Notes: generated by a model from the letters alone, not told the origin. DNA of 64,000 bases from Bradysia coprophila (GCF_014529535.1 NW_023504022.1:2600986-2664985); one strand, 5' to 3'. Shown: positions 1 to 11,445, numbered from the stretch's first letter. Translations and numbers: made by a program.

Positions 1-245
1 CAGCTATATTGAGCTATATACAGGCATATAGAGCTATATAATAGCATATATTTATCTGTGAAATGTTTATTTATAGTGAAATATAGGTAAATATAGCGGT
101 ATATAGCTGTTTAAATAGGAATTTATGAAATTTGACTTCGTACGGGGCTGTCTATATTGCCTCCGGCAATTTAGTTGTATATGATAACAAGGCAAAGAGT
201 GGATAATGTAAGTGATTTTAAAGGGAGTAGTTATGTTTTCACGCC
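1..245 (+). repeat. Fragment of the CCGTACGAA dispersed repeat (3' part)
   Basis: This stretch matches by eye 33925-34145, 58625-58830 and, inverted, 36120-36330. It has the same run of TATA-rich short blocks and the motif TACGGGGCTGTCTATATTG. Similarity ends near 240. It is the 3' portion of the repeat whose fuller copies lie at 31543-34255, 35996-37556 and 57745-58955. No coding potential is seen. Confidence 0.8.
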
Positions 246-1180
246 AGAAATCATGAAAAATTGTACTAAGCGAGGGTGACCAAAATAGTTTTTGTTGCTT
301 ATCACCAACAATGTGTAACGCATTTATCTGAAATTATGGTGGTTGGTAGAGGTGTTGAGGACGAATGCGTTGACCTTTACAAAATTTCGACATTTTTTCG
401 TGTATGTGGTGGTGCAGCTGTTTTAGGGGGAAAAATTCCAACTTTTGGAGAGTGTTCAAAAAAAAAATTACAACGATAGACTTGGAAGATATGGGTGTCG
501 TTGGGTAGGTAGTGACCTCTACTATCCATGCCACCATGATCCTACCTTGGCACGACTTTTGTTGACCTTCAATTTTGATTGAAGTGTACTAACACAAAAT
601 TTCTGTAGAATTCTAATTTTTTTCGCGACAATTTTATTTTTCTGACTTATGAGACAATTAAGTCAGGGCTGGAGTTACTGTCACCTTGCGCTTTGGGAAA
701 TTTCGTTCAGGACCTATAAAATTTGAAAAAAAATAACCAACTAATTCAATTGTGTCATACGTTCCTCGGGTCATACAAATTTAAAACGAAATGACTAGAA
801 GGTTTCCTTGACCGCCGCGACATTTCCTCTATGAATAGTCATGCTCAGACGTTGATGAGGAAACAATCTTACATGAATTGTCATGAGCTGATGTGTTCAA
901 TCCTAGAGATGTGCGGTTTTTTATTTCAGAAATACAACTCTCTCTCTCTCTCTCAAGAGAAGGATTAGGATGAGTTCACTTTTCATGTGCTGGATTCTCT
1001 CATGTGCTGGCGTACCAGTAATTGAACTGAGACAGATGAAGACTTTCACGTTAAAGGCTTTTGTTTAATTTATTTTTTTGTATAAGTTACTGACTTTGAA
1101 TTATCGTCGTAGAGCATTTGTATAAGGAGCGATCCTTTTTGTTCTGAATTAATAAACCAAATTGAAATTGAAATTTCGAC
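246..1180. other. Intergenic stretch without recognised gene
   Basis: Only short ORFs without domain-like content are present. A (CT)n microsatellite lies at about 938-954. Nothing else is supported. Confidence 0.6.
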
Positions 1181-1335
1181 ACCGACTAGAATTTGGTTTA
1201 AAAAATTGTACGGTCAAAATAGGACGACGGACGCACTAGGGTCACGTACGCAATAGATATACGGGTTCGTACGGGGATCAGTCGCAGCAAACGCTCCGAC
1301 TGTTGCAAACGCTGTTCTGATGGCTCGTTTTTATT
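1180..1335 (+). repeat. Dispersed repeat fragment, copies near 27.05 and 29.04 kb
   Basis: The segment contains ACTAGGGTCACGTACGCAAT and CAGCAAACGCTCCGACTGTT. Near-identical segments in the same orientation lie at 27046-27150 and 29036-29145. It is the 3' part of the related repeat group whose 5' end is seen at 28072. Confidence 0.75.
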
Positions 1336-1927
1336 AGTAAAGTGTCTGGGGTACATTTCTAGTCCATAGCCGATCGAGAGACTCTTTTTGAAAAATGTCT
1401 ATTTTCATAAATTTTTCTCATAGCTGCGAAGCCTTTTTGACTATTGGAACTTGGAACTTGGTGTAACGATCCAGAATGAACATTTCTATTTTTAAAACAT
1501 TGCTAGGCACCCCAGAATTACATACATTTTGTTTCTGTTGCGATTTGGCAGATTGAAGTGGTTTTGCGATCATCTTTTTTAGCTTGATTATTGTGATTAT
1601 TATGGGATTATTTTGAAGTTGGTGACCCCTCGATCAAACCTATCGTAGAGATAGAGTCCCGTATTATATTTATAAGTAGGAAAAAAATGACGAAGAAAAT
1701 TTGTACTAAAATTAAGTTAATTTCTTTTCAGATAACATCGTTTACATCGTCTACATCGTTTACGAAGGAAACAATTTTTTGTTACTTTTTATTTTTAAGT
1801 TAGACATTTAAGACAATAGGTTTGTTCCATCGTTCGGTAAAAACGATTTTTGGAAAGCTGAAAACGAACGAGATCATAACCTAAGCATGTGGGACAATTA
1901 GTTTTTAGAATTTTCTAATTCCGGTAA

Positions 1928-2003
1928 CAATCAACTTTCTGTGAAATCGATACTAATGAGAAACACATCGTATCGATTTCGCAGAAAGTTGATTGTTCAA
2001 TTA
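1928..2003. repeat. Short inverted repeat (hairpin)
   Basis: About 26-bp arms begin CAATCAACTTTCTG and are separated by about 20 bp; one mismatch was seen in the arms. It is probably a tiny MITE remnant. The remaining sequence from 1336 to 2280 has no recognisable feature. Confidence 0.7.
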
Positions 2004-2284
2004 ACTCATTCCGAATAGTTATTTATGCTGTACGCTGAGAAGATGTGAAGTGACAAAAACAACCCCATTTCTCAACGTGTTGCATGCAACGTTTTCTGCA
2101 ACCATCTGCGAAAATTGATCTTTTGCAAAACATTCACCACGTATGGTCGAAAAATTGTATGAACGATCAAGTAGACTGAATTTATGTATACGCTTCAAAA
2201 ATTGGTTCACTGCTATTATATCGTCGGCAACATGACTAAAGGGCGTATCTCCGATATCGCAGGAACTACTGAACCAATTTTGAA

Positions 2285-2893
2285 ATAGTATATTACATTG
2301 GGTGCGCAGGAAAGTATGCATATCATGAGGGACCAATTTTGTGATACGAGCCAAACTCACGAGTGTGTGTTTGAGCGCCAAGGTTTGAAAACTGTTATTT
2401 TGACAAGGGTAGAGTTTGCATATCCGAGCCGAAGCACGGTGGGGCTGAACCGCTGAACAACTTTATTTTGCGAGGGTCGTGAACATGGGATATTTTTACT
2501 GAAAACGATTGAGGGATATGCTACGAGTAATTATCAAGCGAAATTGAAATCCTTTTGCAGGGATAGCATATACAATTTCCATGTATTAACTCTCACATGG
2601 GACACATGGGATACAGAAACAAATGGATTTTTAAAAATCCAAGTGGTGGTATATGAACGAAAGAAGCTCCTACCATTCATTTGAGACCCAATACACAGCC
2701 ATTTACTCAAACGAAATTCAATTTGAGAAGATTCGGTATCACCTTGATGTACTTTACATTTGTTCTTCAAAAATTCTAATTTTTCGTTCGAAAATATAAG
2801 CAAAACATTACGTCAAGGTTTAATTAACTCGTCCCACAAATTGATCCAGAATGATATGCATACTTTCCTGCGCACTCAATGTAAGATATTTTT
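2285..2893. repeat. About 600-bp element with inverted arms of about 58 bp
   Basis: The segment at 2285-2344 (with TGCGCAGGAAAGTATGCATA) recurs inverted at 2836-2893. The interior at 2355-2420 (GTTTGAAAACTGTTATTTTGAC) is shared with the hairpin element at 19348-19584. A non-autonomous DNA transposon is likely; no transposase is encoded. Confidence 0.65.
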
Positions 2894-2899
2894 TTGCCT

Positions 2900-4740
2900 A
2901 TACACTCCGGAAAGTGAGCATAACATGTATGTTTACCCCCTCAGGACACAACATCAAATTCATTTAAGAGGCATCGGCACTTTTTCCTACCACAAAACCC
3001 GAAAAAACGACCCGAAAACTGTCGATGTATCTCTTAGGAAGTCATATAAAATGATTCGAATATGATTCAGAAAGGTAATATGGACTTTCGCCGTTGGAAT
3101 TGCGGTCTTACATTTTCCAGAAATTAATAAAATTTTGATAAAATAATGAAATTAAAGTATCTCTTATTTGAGCTAAAATTTTCACAAAATTGCTCACTTT
3201 CCTGACAACACCAAAAATATCACAACACAAGAGCGTATTATATGAAAAGCTGCCACTGATTCGGTTAGAATTGCGGTCACAAATTTTTAAAATAAATCTT
3301 TAAATTTCACAAATGTTAAAAAACAAACTGCAATAAGCATTATCAAAATATAATAAAATGGCGTCACACTAAATCGAATCATTTCCGAAAAATGATTTCA
3401 AAAATGATGTCATTTCGATTAAAATGCTACTTTCAGTAAAGGGGACATATGGGCAGCCAAATTTTTGATCTAAATAATAAAATAAATCTTTGATAATTTA
3501 AACGATTTCAGCCTTTATTATACGCTGATTACCAGTGCATACATTGTAGAAGTTGATTTCAGTAAATAAGTAACAGAAAATCTACATATTTTAGTCAAAA
3601 TTTTGTGTGTTCAAATTTAAATTATTGCGCTTTTCCGAATTTCCTATCTAGTTGTTTTGAGTTGTGATCGTTGGATGGAGCAAGTATCAATTGTTAAGAA
3701 GAATCTTGTTGGAGTGTGTCGTAGGAGGAACAATTATGCCTCTTAACGATTTACACTTTTACTTTGCCCTTACAATTTGCATGTTTGGACACAACATCAA
3801 ATTTATTTTAAGGTTTGCTCTTTTACTTTGTATTTATAATTTGCATATGTTTTGCACGTTGTAGTCTACATTTAAAAATAATTTATCGAAAATTCTGTTG
3901 AAAAACAAATAAAATTGGAAACATTATTTCGGATTGAATTTTCTCATTTTGTTTTCTTTCGAAACTCGCGCGAAATTCGTGATTAATTGGCTCACCTGTT
4001 TCAAATTTAACTTGACCTGACCTGTTTCAACTTTGACCTGAAATAACATGAATAGACCTGATACATTTTATATATTCTTTTTGATTTTCTAAAATTATCT
4101 TTTTTGTGTCGCAGTTTCATGTGTATTTCAGGTATGTATTTATATATTCAAAGTTACACGTTTTACATATGTCATAGTAAAAATTAGTAAAGATCAGATC
4201 AGGTCAGGTCAAGATAAATTCAGGTCAGGTCAGATCTCCGATTTTCAGGTTCAGTTCAAACCAGGTCGGGTCAAAATCTATCAGGTAAGGTTCAGGTCGA
4301 ATCAGGTTTTAGGTTTTTAAGGTCAGGTTTCAGGTTGACCTGACCTGTTCCGAGCCTTAATTTGGGTGACGTACGACGTATGCATTATCTTTTTTTTTGC
4401 TGGTTTACTGGTGGCTTTACTTTTCATCACAAGTGACGAAAAGTAACTACATTTCATCACTAATATGCAGCCAAGTAAATATAATCTGCTGAACGGTTAG
4501 CATCGTTTTAAAAATTTCAACTCAACCGAGCCGAATTGCTTGCACAGATGCACTAACTTAATTACTAAAAAAAACAGATTTTCACCAAAACTGTGCGAAT
4601 TAATACAAAAGTAACGCGATACTGAATTTTTCTATTTACACAATGACTGCGAATGATTACTTGAAAAGCCGGGTTTCTGTGATTTAAGTAATTGAAAAAT
4701 GTACAAATTTTGTTGTAAAAAAATTTGTCGTGAGTTTGCA
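2900..4740. repeat. AT-rich intergenic DNA with CAGGTC/GACCTG-rich repeat at 3985-4350
   Basis: From 3985 to 4350 the sequence is full of GACCTG and then CAGGTC motifs, so the two halves are roughly inverted relative to each other. A related, shorter block occurs at 11630-11740. The flanking parts show nothing recognisable. Confidence 0.5.
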
Positions 4741-4764
4741 TTTCGAAAGTTCACTTTTCGCAGC

Positions 4765-4931
4765 TGAGGCCTATCTCTAAATTTTTCTTTGATTTCAAAT
4801 AAAAAATTTTCTACTGAGGCCTTTCTGTTGATTTTTTTTTTCGATTTCCAGATCGAAAAAAAATGAAGAGAAAGGCCTCAGAAAGAAATTTTTTATTTGA
4901 AATCAAAGAAAAATTTAGAGATAGACCTCAG
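4765..4931. repeat. Inverted repeat with GAGGCCT-bounded arms
   Basis: The left arm, 4765-4810 (TGAGGCCTATCTCTAAATTT), is repeated inverted at 4887-4931. Additional GAGGCCT-containing half repeats follow to about 5030. It is an imperfect fold-back structure without coding capacity. Confidence 0.75.
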
Positions 4932-5499
4932 TGGAAATCGAAAAAAATTAACAGAAAGGCCTCAGAAGAAAAATTTTGATTGTAAAATAAAGAAAAAATT
5001 GAGAGAAAGGCTTTTAAGAAACTTTTGATTGGAAATAGAAGAAAGAATTAACGGAGAAAGATTTCGATTGGAATGGGCTTCATATGTTTGAACAACAAAT
5101 GGTTGAAATTCAAAAAAGCCCTACCGGGACTTCGCCCGACTAAAGCAAAAGGCCCTTCAAGAATCGCCCGAACGGCCAGTATGGCCCGAGATCACTTACA
5201 CTCAATTGGTCAAAAAACTCTCTGCTTAAACACTGCATATCACACATACACTCCTTGCACAAGTGTTTTGCATAATGTGCAACACGTTTTGGAGTGTGAA
5301 TTTTCACTCGACGTATAAATTCAGTTTTTTATGTTTGTATAATATCACTGCGCGGACCAACATAAGAGACTTTTCGACCGTTAAAAAATCGGTTTTTGTG
5401 CCTGTTCTTGGAATGCGTTGAATTTATACGCCGATTGACTAGTGAAGGAGGTAGATTGGTGGAACCAATTTTTTTTTTCTAATTTCCTTGAAACAAAAT

Positions 5500-5873
5500 C
5501 GCCCAAAACCACTTACAGTGGAGGTGTGACGCAAGTCCTGTTATCCACTTACAAAAGAACTGATATCGGTGTAGGTGACGCTTACATATTCGACACGCAA
5601 AAAGGTATACGTCACAAATGGCAGCTGATGAGGAAAGTACGCGAAAGTACTGCCCCTTGTGACGCAAACTTTTTTATTATAATTTTCTTCCTAAAATTTT
5701 TCTGGTAAGATTTTTGTTGATAAGCCTTTCGCGTACTTTCCTCATCAGCTGCCATTTGTGACGTATACCTTTTTGCGTGTCGAATATGTAAGCGTCACCT
5801 ACACCGATATCAGTTCTTTTGTAAGTGGATAACAGGACTTGCGTCACACCTCCACTGTAAGTGGTTTTGGGCG
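5500..5873. repeat. Perfect inverted repeat, two 148-bp arms, 78-bp loop
   Basis: Arms 5500-5647 and 5726-5873 are exact reverse complements by direct comparison. The arm starts CGCCCAAAACCACTTACAG and contains GTGACGCAAGTCC. A diverged, partial relative (ACCTACAGCGATATCAGTTG, GACTTGCGTCAC) lies at 15900-16060. It could be a fold-back transposon or, if transcribed, a hairpin RNA source. The ORFs crossing the arms are mirror translations and are not genes. Confidence 0.92.
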
Positions 5874-6012
5874 ATATCAGCTCTTTTGTAAGTTGTGATT
5901 TTTTTGAATTTGGTCGCAGATAATAGACAATCATATTGTGCAGTTTGAACGAAAATATTCTTCTTACAAAAACTGTATAACTTTCTCTTTGATCTGAATC
6001 TTCCAGCTTTCA

Positions 6013-6180
6013 TTTGACGAAAATCGAAAATTTGACGAAAATAAAAAATTTGACGAAATTCGAAATTTTGACGGAATTTGAAAATTTGACGAAAATCAAA
6101 ACTTTGATAAAAATCGAAAATTTGACTAAAATCGAAAAATTGACGAATATCGAAAATTTGACGAAAATCGAAATTTGACG
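6013..6180. repeat. 18-bp minisatellite (TTTGACGAAAATCGAAAA type)
   Basis: Nine to ten tandem units of about 18 bp with small variants. The same unit, on the opposite strand, forms the array at 61852-62064. The resulting six-residue peptide repeat in one frame is a by-product of the 18-bp period. Confidence 0.9.
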
Positions 6181-6181
6181 C

Positions 6182-6640
6182 GCTTAAAACGCTCATAGCT
6201 CCCAAATAAGCGACTTTTTAGGGAAACATTGAAACACGTATCGACTAGAATCTAAAACTCTATAACTTTGTCTTTTACACGAGGTTTCTATCTGCCTTAT
6301 TTTCCGAGTTATGGCTGACATAGCTCGCACTTAAAACGCTCATAGCTCCCACATAAGGGACTTTTTCGTGAAACCATGAAACACGTATCGAATAAAATCT
6401 GAAACTCTATAAATTTGTCTTTTAAACGAACTTTCTATCTTTTATATTTTCTGAGTTATGGGTCATATAGCTCAATGGCTCAAAACGCTCATAGCTCCGA
6501 AATTATAAGCTTTTAAGAAAATTCCTTCAAATTAGTTTCTTAGAATTACGTCCTTTACATACCCTGAAAATTTCAGCCAAATTCACCGGTAAATTAAAAA
6601 GTTTCGCCGTAACAGAGTGACAAAGTGACAAAGTGACAGA
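6182..6640. repeat. Tandem repeat of about 148 bp, about three units, then a 9-bp repeat
   Basis: The motif CGCTCATAGCTCC recurs at about 6190, 6338 and 6486, with conserved CATGAAACACGTATCGA-type text between. At 6610-6650 a GTGACAAAG 9-bp repeat follows. It is non-coding and directly downstream of the minisatellite. Confidence 0.8.
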
Positions 6641-7074
6641 GTGACAAAGGTTGGTAAAATTCATCAATTTCAAAATGTATGAAAATGAATTTCTTCATAC
6701 AAATTTCTGCAAATTTCCAAGTTTTGAAATTTAATATCTCGGCCAAATTTTAACCTTATGAGGCGTGTGATAGCTCGTTGAACTCGTATGGACGCCCAGA
6801 TTACGAATAAAATACTTTGGGGTAGTAGGAGCAAAGGGGGAAAAGTCAAAAAGTTCATGTATATATGTTCCTCAGTCTTGCGGAAATTTTTTTTTGTCAA
6901 ATTTTTCAGTGTGAACGGACTTGCGTCACGGCCCTTCACTAACGTAGGGCCACGATCTGTGCGACCATTTCCAAAGTAAAAAGAAAACTAATGGAAAATG
7001 CATTGGGATTGATGAACTGATTCAATCTTTTCCGTTTGGTAGAAACATTTATAATTCGTCCATAATCAACGTGA

Positions 7075-8257
7075 TCACAATGAATGTTCTCCTTTCCGGA
7101 GCACTTGTCTTACATTCACATTAATCCTACAATTTTCCACGTACTCGTTAAATGGTTCCCAGTAGAATCGGTCGTCGACATCATTCCACAAGTCTTTGAC
7201 CATGTACCCAGCTTCGTTCTCGATTTTCCGTTTCTTTGGCATTTCATTCCGGTCATCATCGTCGCCTTTGTTTAATAAGAAATTTCGGTTAAACATAAAA
7301 TTTCAACCTAACGTCGAGTCGATGTACGAACCTATTTCGATTGTGTTGTTCCATACAGAGTCGTCCGATTTGAACACTCGAGGCACAGCATGATAACAGA
7401 GTCTGCTCTCCTTCGACATAATCACTATATCGCCACTGTGTAGAAACATTGCTGTGGGTTTTATGTCCTTGGTGGTCCCACCAATCAGAAAGATAGCTGA
7501 CTGTCCGAAACTGCGTGTAAAGCAAAGGTCAGATACGAAGTGGCAATACGAAACCTGGTTTTACCTGAATGAAAACAGTGGCGCATCCAAATTCCGTTCA
7601 GAATGATCCGTATGACCTGCCAGCGTCGTACCGATTGGATAAAAATTCACGATTGCAGCTTCAGCTGAATATTCACCAAAGTCTAACGTGCGAGCAATGT
7701 AAGCGCTCAGAGTGCCCAGATCGACTGGAAATGGATGTTTCATCTCATCCGAATAGACCTTCGTGTCCCATTGATGGTGGTAGCCCAGCGTACACCAGCG
7801 CAAAGCACTTCGGAGACTCTCTTTATCGCTTTTCGTCCGGCTGCTGACCATTTCCGTCCACCAATCGTCGATTGCCGCTGGTGAAATGGATTTGGAACGA
7901 AGATTGTTTGCGTGCGGCGATTTCGGATAGTCACGTAGACATCTGGCGATCCAGTACCGTTGCCCGTGTGGCGTGAATGGATTTTTTATGAAAATTAAAC
8001 CGGACGAAAACTGGTAGATGTGCCAATGTGTCGGATCTGTAAGGCCCAGATGTTTGAACTCTTCACCGGCCTTGATGGTCGTTCGTCGCGTGAAAAGCTA
8101 TAAAATTCGATGAAAATTTCAGACTTTTCTTCGTTAATTTGCTAGTTTGACTCACATTGTCATCGTTTTCGCTGAAATTTACAACTGACTCGAAACTGGG
8201 TGGTGGGCACTTTGATTTATAATACTTGAAACTATCGGTGAACATCTCCACTTCCAC
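7075..8257 (-). CDS. ALKBH1: ALKBH1-like Fe(II)/2-oxoglutarate nucleic acid dioxygenase
   Basis: Four exons on the minus strand: 8257-8156, 8097-7565, 7510-7308 and 7265-7075, giving 342 aa with all phases consistent. Introns are 42-58 nt with GT...AG ends. AlkB-family enzymes oxidatively demethylate nucleic acids; ALKBH1 acts on tRNA and DNA, with nuclear and mitochondrial roles known in animals. The Fe ligands are visible: the HxD in GHTDHSE (about H196 and D198) and the distal His in CYHAVPRV (about H252), followed by an Arg (about R256) expected to bind 2-oxoglutarate. The segments [23 protein letters not shown] and the C-terminal INVNVRQVL match ALKBH1 rather than other AlkB paralogues. 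It is divergently oriented to the small plus-strand ORF at 8614. The 42-nt last intron is very short but keeps the frame exactly. Confidence 0.93.
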
Positions 8258-8613
8258 TATTTACATCGAAAAGAAAAACAACGTAAAGTTAGCCAACGAC
8301 AGCAGTGTTGCCAGTAATAGGAAAATCGCCGCATTTCGCGGAACTTACTCGTTTCACACGAAAGGTTCAATGAATAGACTAACCTGATTGAATTAATCGT
8401 TTCACGCTTGCTGAGGGAGTTAAAAGTAGATTCAAAGGGCATTTGTTCTAATTTCGGTCCATAAAATTATAGGTCTGCTCCAAGTAGGTTTGTTTCAGCT
8501 GTCAAAACGCCATCAATATAGCCATAGCCAAAAAGTAATTGTCGACGAAATGTTCGCAAAGTCGTTGAGGTTATGCCTCTGTGGATGTGGCAATAATCGT
8601 TTTTACCGTTACG

Positions 8614-8820
8614 ATGGAACAGACCTATATTTACAATCAGGGTAGTCCATTCATTGAAATTCAAAGTTGGTCGTCCATGATTCATTTGGGAAGACATATG
8701 AAAAGGGAATCGCTGAAAAATGGAACGAATCCCTTCGAAGCAACGACCAATGATGACTTCAATATGAATAATGTTGAGCAGGCCATGAACGACGGGACAA
8801 TAACGGAAGAAGAGGAGTGA
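8614..8820 (+). CDS. Small acidic protein, function not recognised
   Basis: An ATG at 8614 opens 68 codons ending TGA at 8820. The product is hydrophilic, rich in Asn, Asp and Glu toward the C-terminus, and ends in four Glu. An in-frame stop at 8566 lies upstream, so the first exon could start here. It lies divergently about 360 bp from the ALKBH1 start, so a shared promoter region is possible. I do not recognise the family. It could also be the last exon of a longer gene or a chance ORF. Confidence 0.35.
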   Translation: MEQTYIYNQGSPFIEIQSWSSMIHLGRHMKRESLKNGTNPFEATTNDDFNMNNVEQAMNDGTITEEEE

Positions 8821-9099
8821 AGCTGTTTCAGTTAGTAAACTGCATTGCTAATTATCTACAAGCATACGATACCTTCTTTAGTTAGAAATTGAATAACTTA
8901 GTCGGACTGTATATTTACAATTGTCCGGTTGACCTGGCGTAATCTAGGACCCATACCAATTGACATACATTTCCTTGAAAGAATAAGACCTAGTATATTC
9001 ATGATTCTAATAAATTCACCCATCGTGGAGATTATCGTTGCTATGATGATGTGACGAGTATTTTCTTTGCATGTAAAATCATTAACAATGGTGTGTCAT

Positions 9100-9364
9100 C
9101 CAAGGTTCTGAAAGAACAGGTTAAGACACTTTTGAGTTGATCTCGTAGGCGGCAGATCACAAATTTTGACAATTTGGACATGTTTTGATAAACACACTCT
9201 TTACAGATTGTGTGAAATGTCAACTTGATAAAAAAAATTTTTTGCTTCAAGTTTACTTTTCACACAGTCTCTAATGAGTGTGTTTAACAAAATTTGTCTA
9301 TTTGTCAAAATTTGTGTTTCACCCGCCTTCGTAAGTGTCTTAACCTGTCCATTCAGAACCTTGG
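9100..9364. mobile_element. MITE with inverted arms CCAAGGTTCTGAA
   Basis: The outer arms CCAAGGTTCTGAA...ACAGGTTAAGACACTT are inverted at 9335-9364, and inner parts (ACAAATTTTGACAA, AACACACTC) are also mirrored. Length is 265 bp, with no coding capacity. No clear target-site duplication is visible. Confidence 0.75.
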
Positions 9365-9584
9365 TGCCACCGCGCATCTAATAAATTTGCGATTATATGT
9401 CTTACATCACCCAATGAAAGTATACAAACAATAACTCAGCCGTGATATTCCTGACATAGCCTGAGAGAGCTGGCAACACCTTCCAACATGACATAGAAAA
9501 TGCCGCTCATGCCACCGTAAAAGTAAAATAGTCAACACTGTCAATCTGTCATCATACTAGAAAATATTTTTTTGCGTTTCTCCC

Positions 9585-9962
9585 ATGAAAGGTAAATCAT
9601 TTTTGTCAATTTTTGTGTTTGCTAGTGGTAAATCGTTGATTGTCGAAATCTGTAAATGCGTAACCGTCAATACTGTGGCTGCATAAACCGAATAACAATT
9701 CGTTTGTCAATTATTTCGGTCATGTTTTTGACTTACCTCAACTAACCTCAACTCTGTTACATAATTTGGTGTCCCAATGCATTGACGAAGAACAAATTTT
9801 CCGCTTGATTTTCCAGGTTTCCTGAAAGTGTTAAAGAAATATAGCGTCGTCGTCATATTTCCCACATTCACGGCGTCAACAATTTACGCCGACTGGTCGC
9901 ATACAAAACAGTGGAAAGCTTCCAAGATTCAACAACATACAAACGTCGAACTCGTCCAGTAA
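9585..9962 (+). CDS. 50-aa membrane smORF, first cistron of the NDUFB1 transcript
   Basis: The exons 9585-9591 and 9817-9962 join across a 225-nt GT...AG intron to give a 50-codon ORF. It is closed by TAA at 9960-9962, only 14 nt before the NDUFB1 ATG. The peptide has a basic start (MKGFLKVLKK), one hydrophobic stretch at about residues 11-27 and a polar tail containing YADWSHTKQWK. This is the layout of small single-span mitochondrial inner-membrane proteins. I cannot name a family. Because both ORFs lie in the same exon with no other ATG in the gap, they would share one mRNA. The similar size and topology suggest, by inference only, a mitochondrial role linked to the respiratory chain. Confidence 0.65.
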
Positions 9963-9976
9963 CCAATCATCTCACC

Positions 9977-10156
9977 ATGGTTCTCAGTTCGCTAGGCGTA
10001 AACAAGCAATGGTTTTACTACTTGGTTCCGTTAGCTGGCTTCTACTTGGGCTCGATATTGGACCGCATGGAAACGGAACGTATGGTCATGTTCCGGGACA
10101 AGAGTGATCTGTACGGACGCAAGTTAAAAGAGGGTGAACAGCCGTCGTGGCCGTGA
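9977..10156 (+). CDS. NDUFB1: NADH dehydrogenase 1 beta subcomplex subunit 1 (MNLL)
   Basis: A 59-aa accessory subunit of mitochondrial complex I, a single-span inner-membrane protein. The start at 9977 has a good context (CACCATGG). The pattern W-x5-VPLAGFYLGSILDR followed by ER..MFRDKS.L and a Pro-Ser-Trp end is characteristic of the family, whose usual length is about 57-60 aa. It lies 14 nt after the stop of the 50-aa smORF, so translation would need leaky scanning or reinitiation unless an alternative transcript starts downstream of the first ATG. A longer reading from a GTG at 9911 is open but lacks an ATG and is not needed. An AATAAA-type signal follows at about 10245. Confidence 0.92.
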   Translation: MVLSSLGVNKQWFYYLVPLAGFYLGSILDRMETERMVMFRDKSDLYGRKLKEGEQPSWP

Positions 10157-10199
10157 ACGTACGATTCGGTTCGGTTTTAGATTAATAGATTGCTGAAAT

Positions 10200-11190
10200 G
10201 AGAGTGTAGAATCACTTCTACAAAGATAACAAAGATAACAAAGAAAATAAAATCAGAAATTCGAATGCAAAAGTTGGACTGTTTTAAGTTGCTGCCTCTG
10301 TAAATAAAACATTTCGCGCTGTTGTCATTATGTGAAACGGCTGTGCCCGTTCAATTGTCCATTTAATCCTTAAGATTTCCAATTAATCAGCTTATTGATT
10401 CCATCACAAATTTAAAGACGTTCGCTCGAAGACGTTTCGATTCAGTGTCTCAAGAAGAGAGGCTTCTCGAACTTTAGTAAATATTTTCTACGGTGGTTAT
10501 CCATATCTAGTCTAACCTGGCCAACAATTTGCTGAATCAACGTGCCATTAACTAAAAGTGATCGAACCATCTTCAATGAAACATAGACATTTAAAGAATT
10601 TGCAATGGTATACAGGTACCAGTGGTAACTTTTCATAAGGTACAGGGTACAGGTGGGCGAGTCAGCCATTTTCCGAAGATTTTCTTTTGAATATCGTTAA
10701 AGTTATACATACACAATCAGGGTACTGGGGTTTCGGTGGACATTTTTCACCGATAGTGCAGGAATGTCCATAAGTGCTTTACGTCATCAACCATTGAAAG
10801 ATGCATACAAAGGCGTCATTTAAATTGCTGTAATAAGTAAGAGTCATCAAGATTGTGTTAACCCCGTGTCTATGTGACCTTTTCAAGGAAAACCCCTAAG
10901 AATAAGAGAGAATATCTGAAGGTATTTTCCGACCCAAACATTCCTGTAACCAGTGCGAAATCAGAAAAATTATAAAAAACGTTAGAAGTCCAAATCAGCA
11001 AAATAAACATTTTGAACTATTATACACACTGCATTAAAGCGTAGTACGGGAGACTTTTCTCCTTGTTTTCATGTCTTCATGTAATTGAAAATGGCTCGAC
11101 GATAATCTTCGAAATTTAACAAGACCATTTTTAGGTTCTTTCTTTAACTAAGTTTCTTGATTTTATTTATAAACAATTTTGAAAAAAAAA
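10200..11190. other. Intergenic stretch without recognised gene
   Basis: A 75-codon minus-strand ORF at 10669-10442 starts in a reasonable context, but I recognise nothing in it. The rest is AT-rich non-coding sequence. Confidence 0.5.
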
Positions 11191-11193
11191 AAC

Positions 11194-11266
11194 TGGAGAT
11201 GCGGGGCATCGATCCCCGTACCTCTCACATGCTAAGCGAGCGCTCTACCATCTGAGCTACATCCCC
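11194..11266 (-). tRNA. tRNA-Ala (AGC)
   Basis: 73 nt on the minus strand. The acceptor stem GGGGATG pairs with CATCTCC, followed by discriminator A. The A box is TAGCTCAGATGG and the B box GGGATCGATGCC. Anticodon AGC sits in the loop CTTAGCATG. A T-rich run (minus strand) lies just downstream as Pol III terminator. An identical mature sequence occurs at 46566-46638 on the other strand, with duplicated flanks. Confidence 0.96.
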
Positions 11267-11445
11267 ATGTCTTTCGAACCGTTTAAATTGAGTGTCTACC
11301 GCATATACTTCAATTCATGTACGTTTTCATTGTGTATTGCGAGTGTGGTGAATTCATTTTCATACTAGAATTCGTGTCTTGTTGGTGATAATAGGATTTT
11401 TTACCTGTCGTCTTAAGAAAGACGCACAGGGGTTGAGAGTAGGGA

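Noticed and set aside
5442-5934. Two ORFs of about 85 codons with the same protein text on opposite strands
   Set aside because: They are mirror translations of the perfect inverted repeat arms, not genes.
10442-10669. 75-codon minus-strand ORF with a fair start context
   Set aside because: No recognisable domain; upstream and downstream sequence gives no splice or conservation support.
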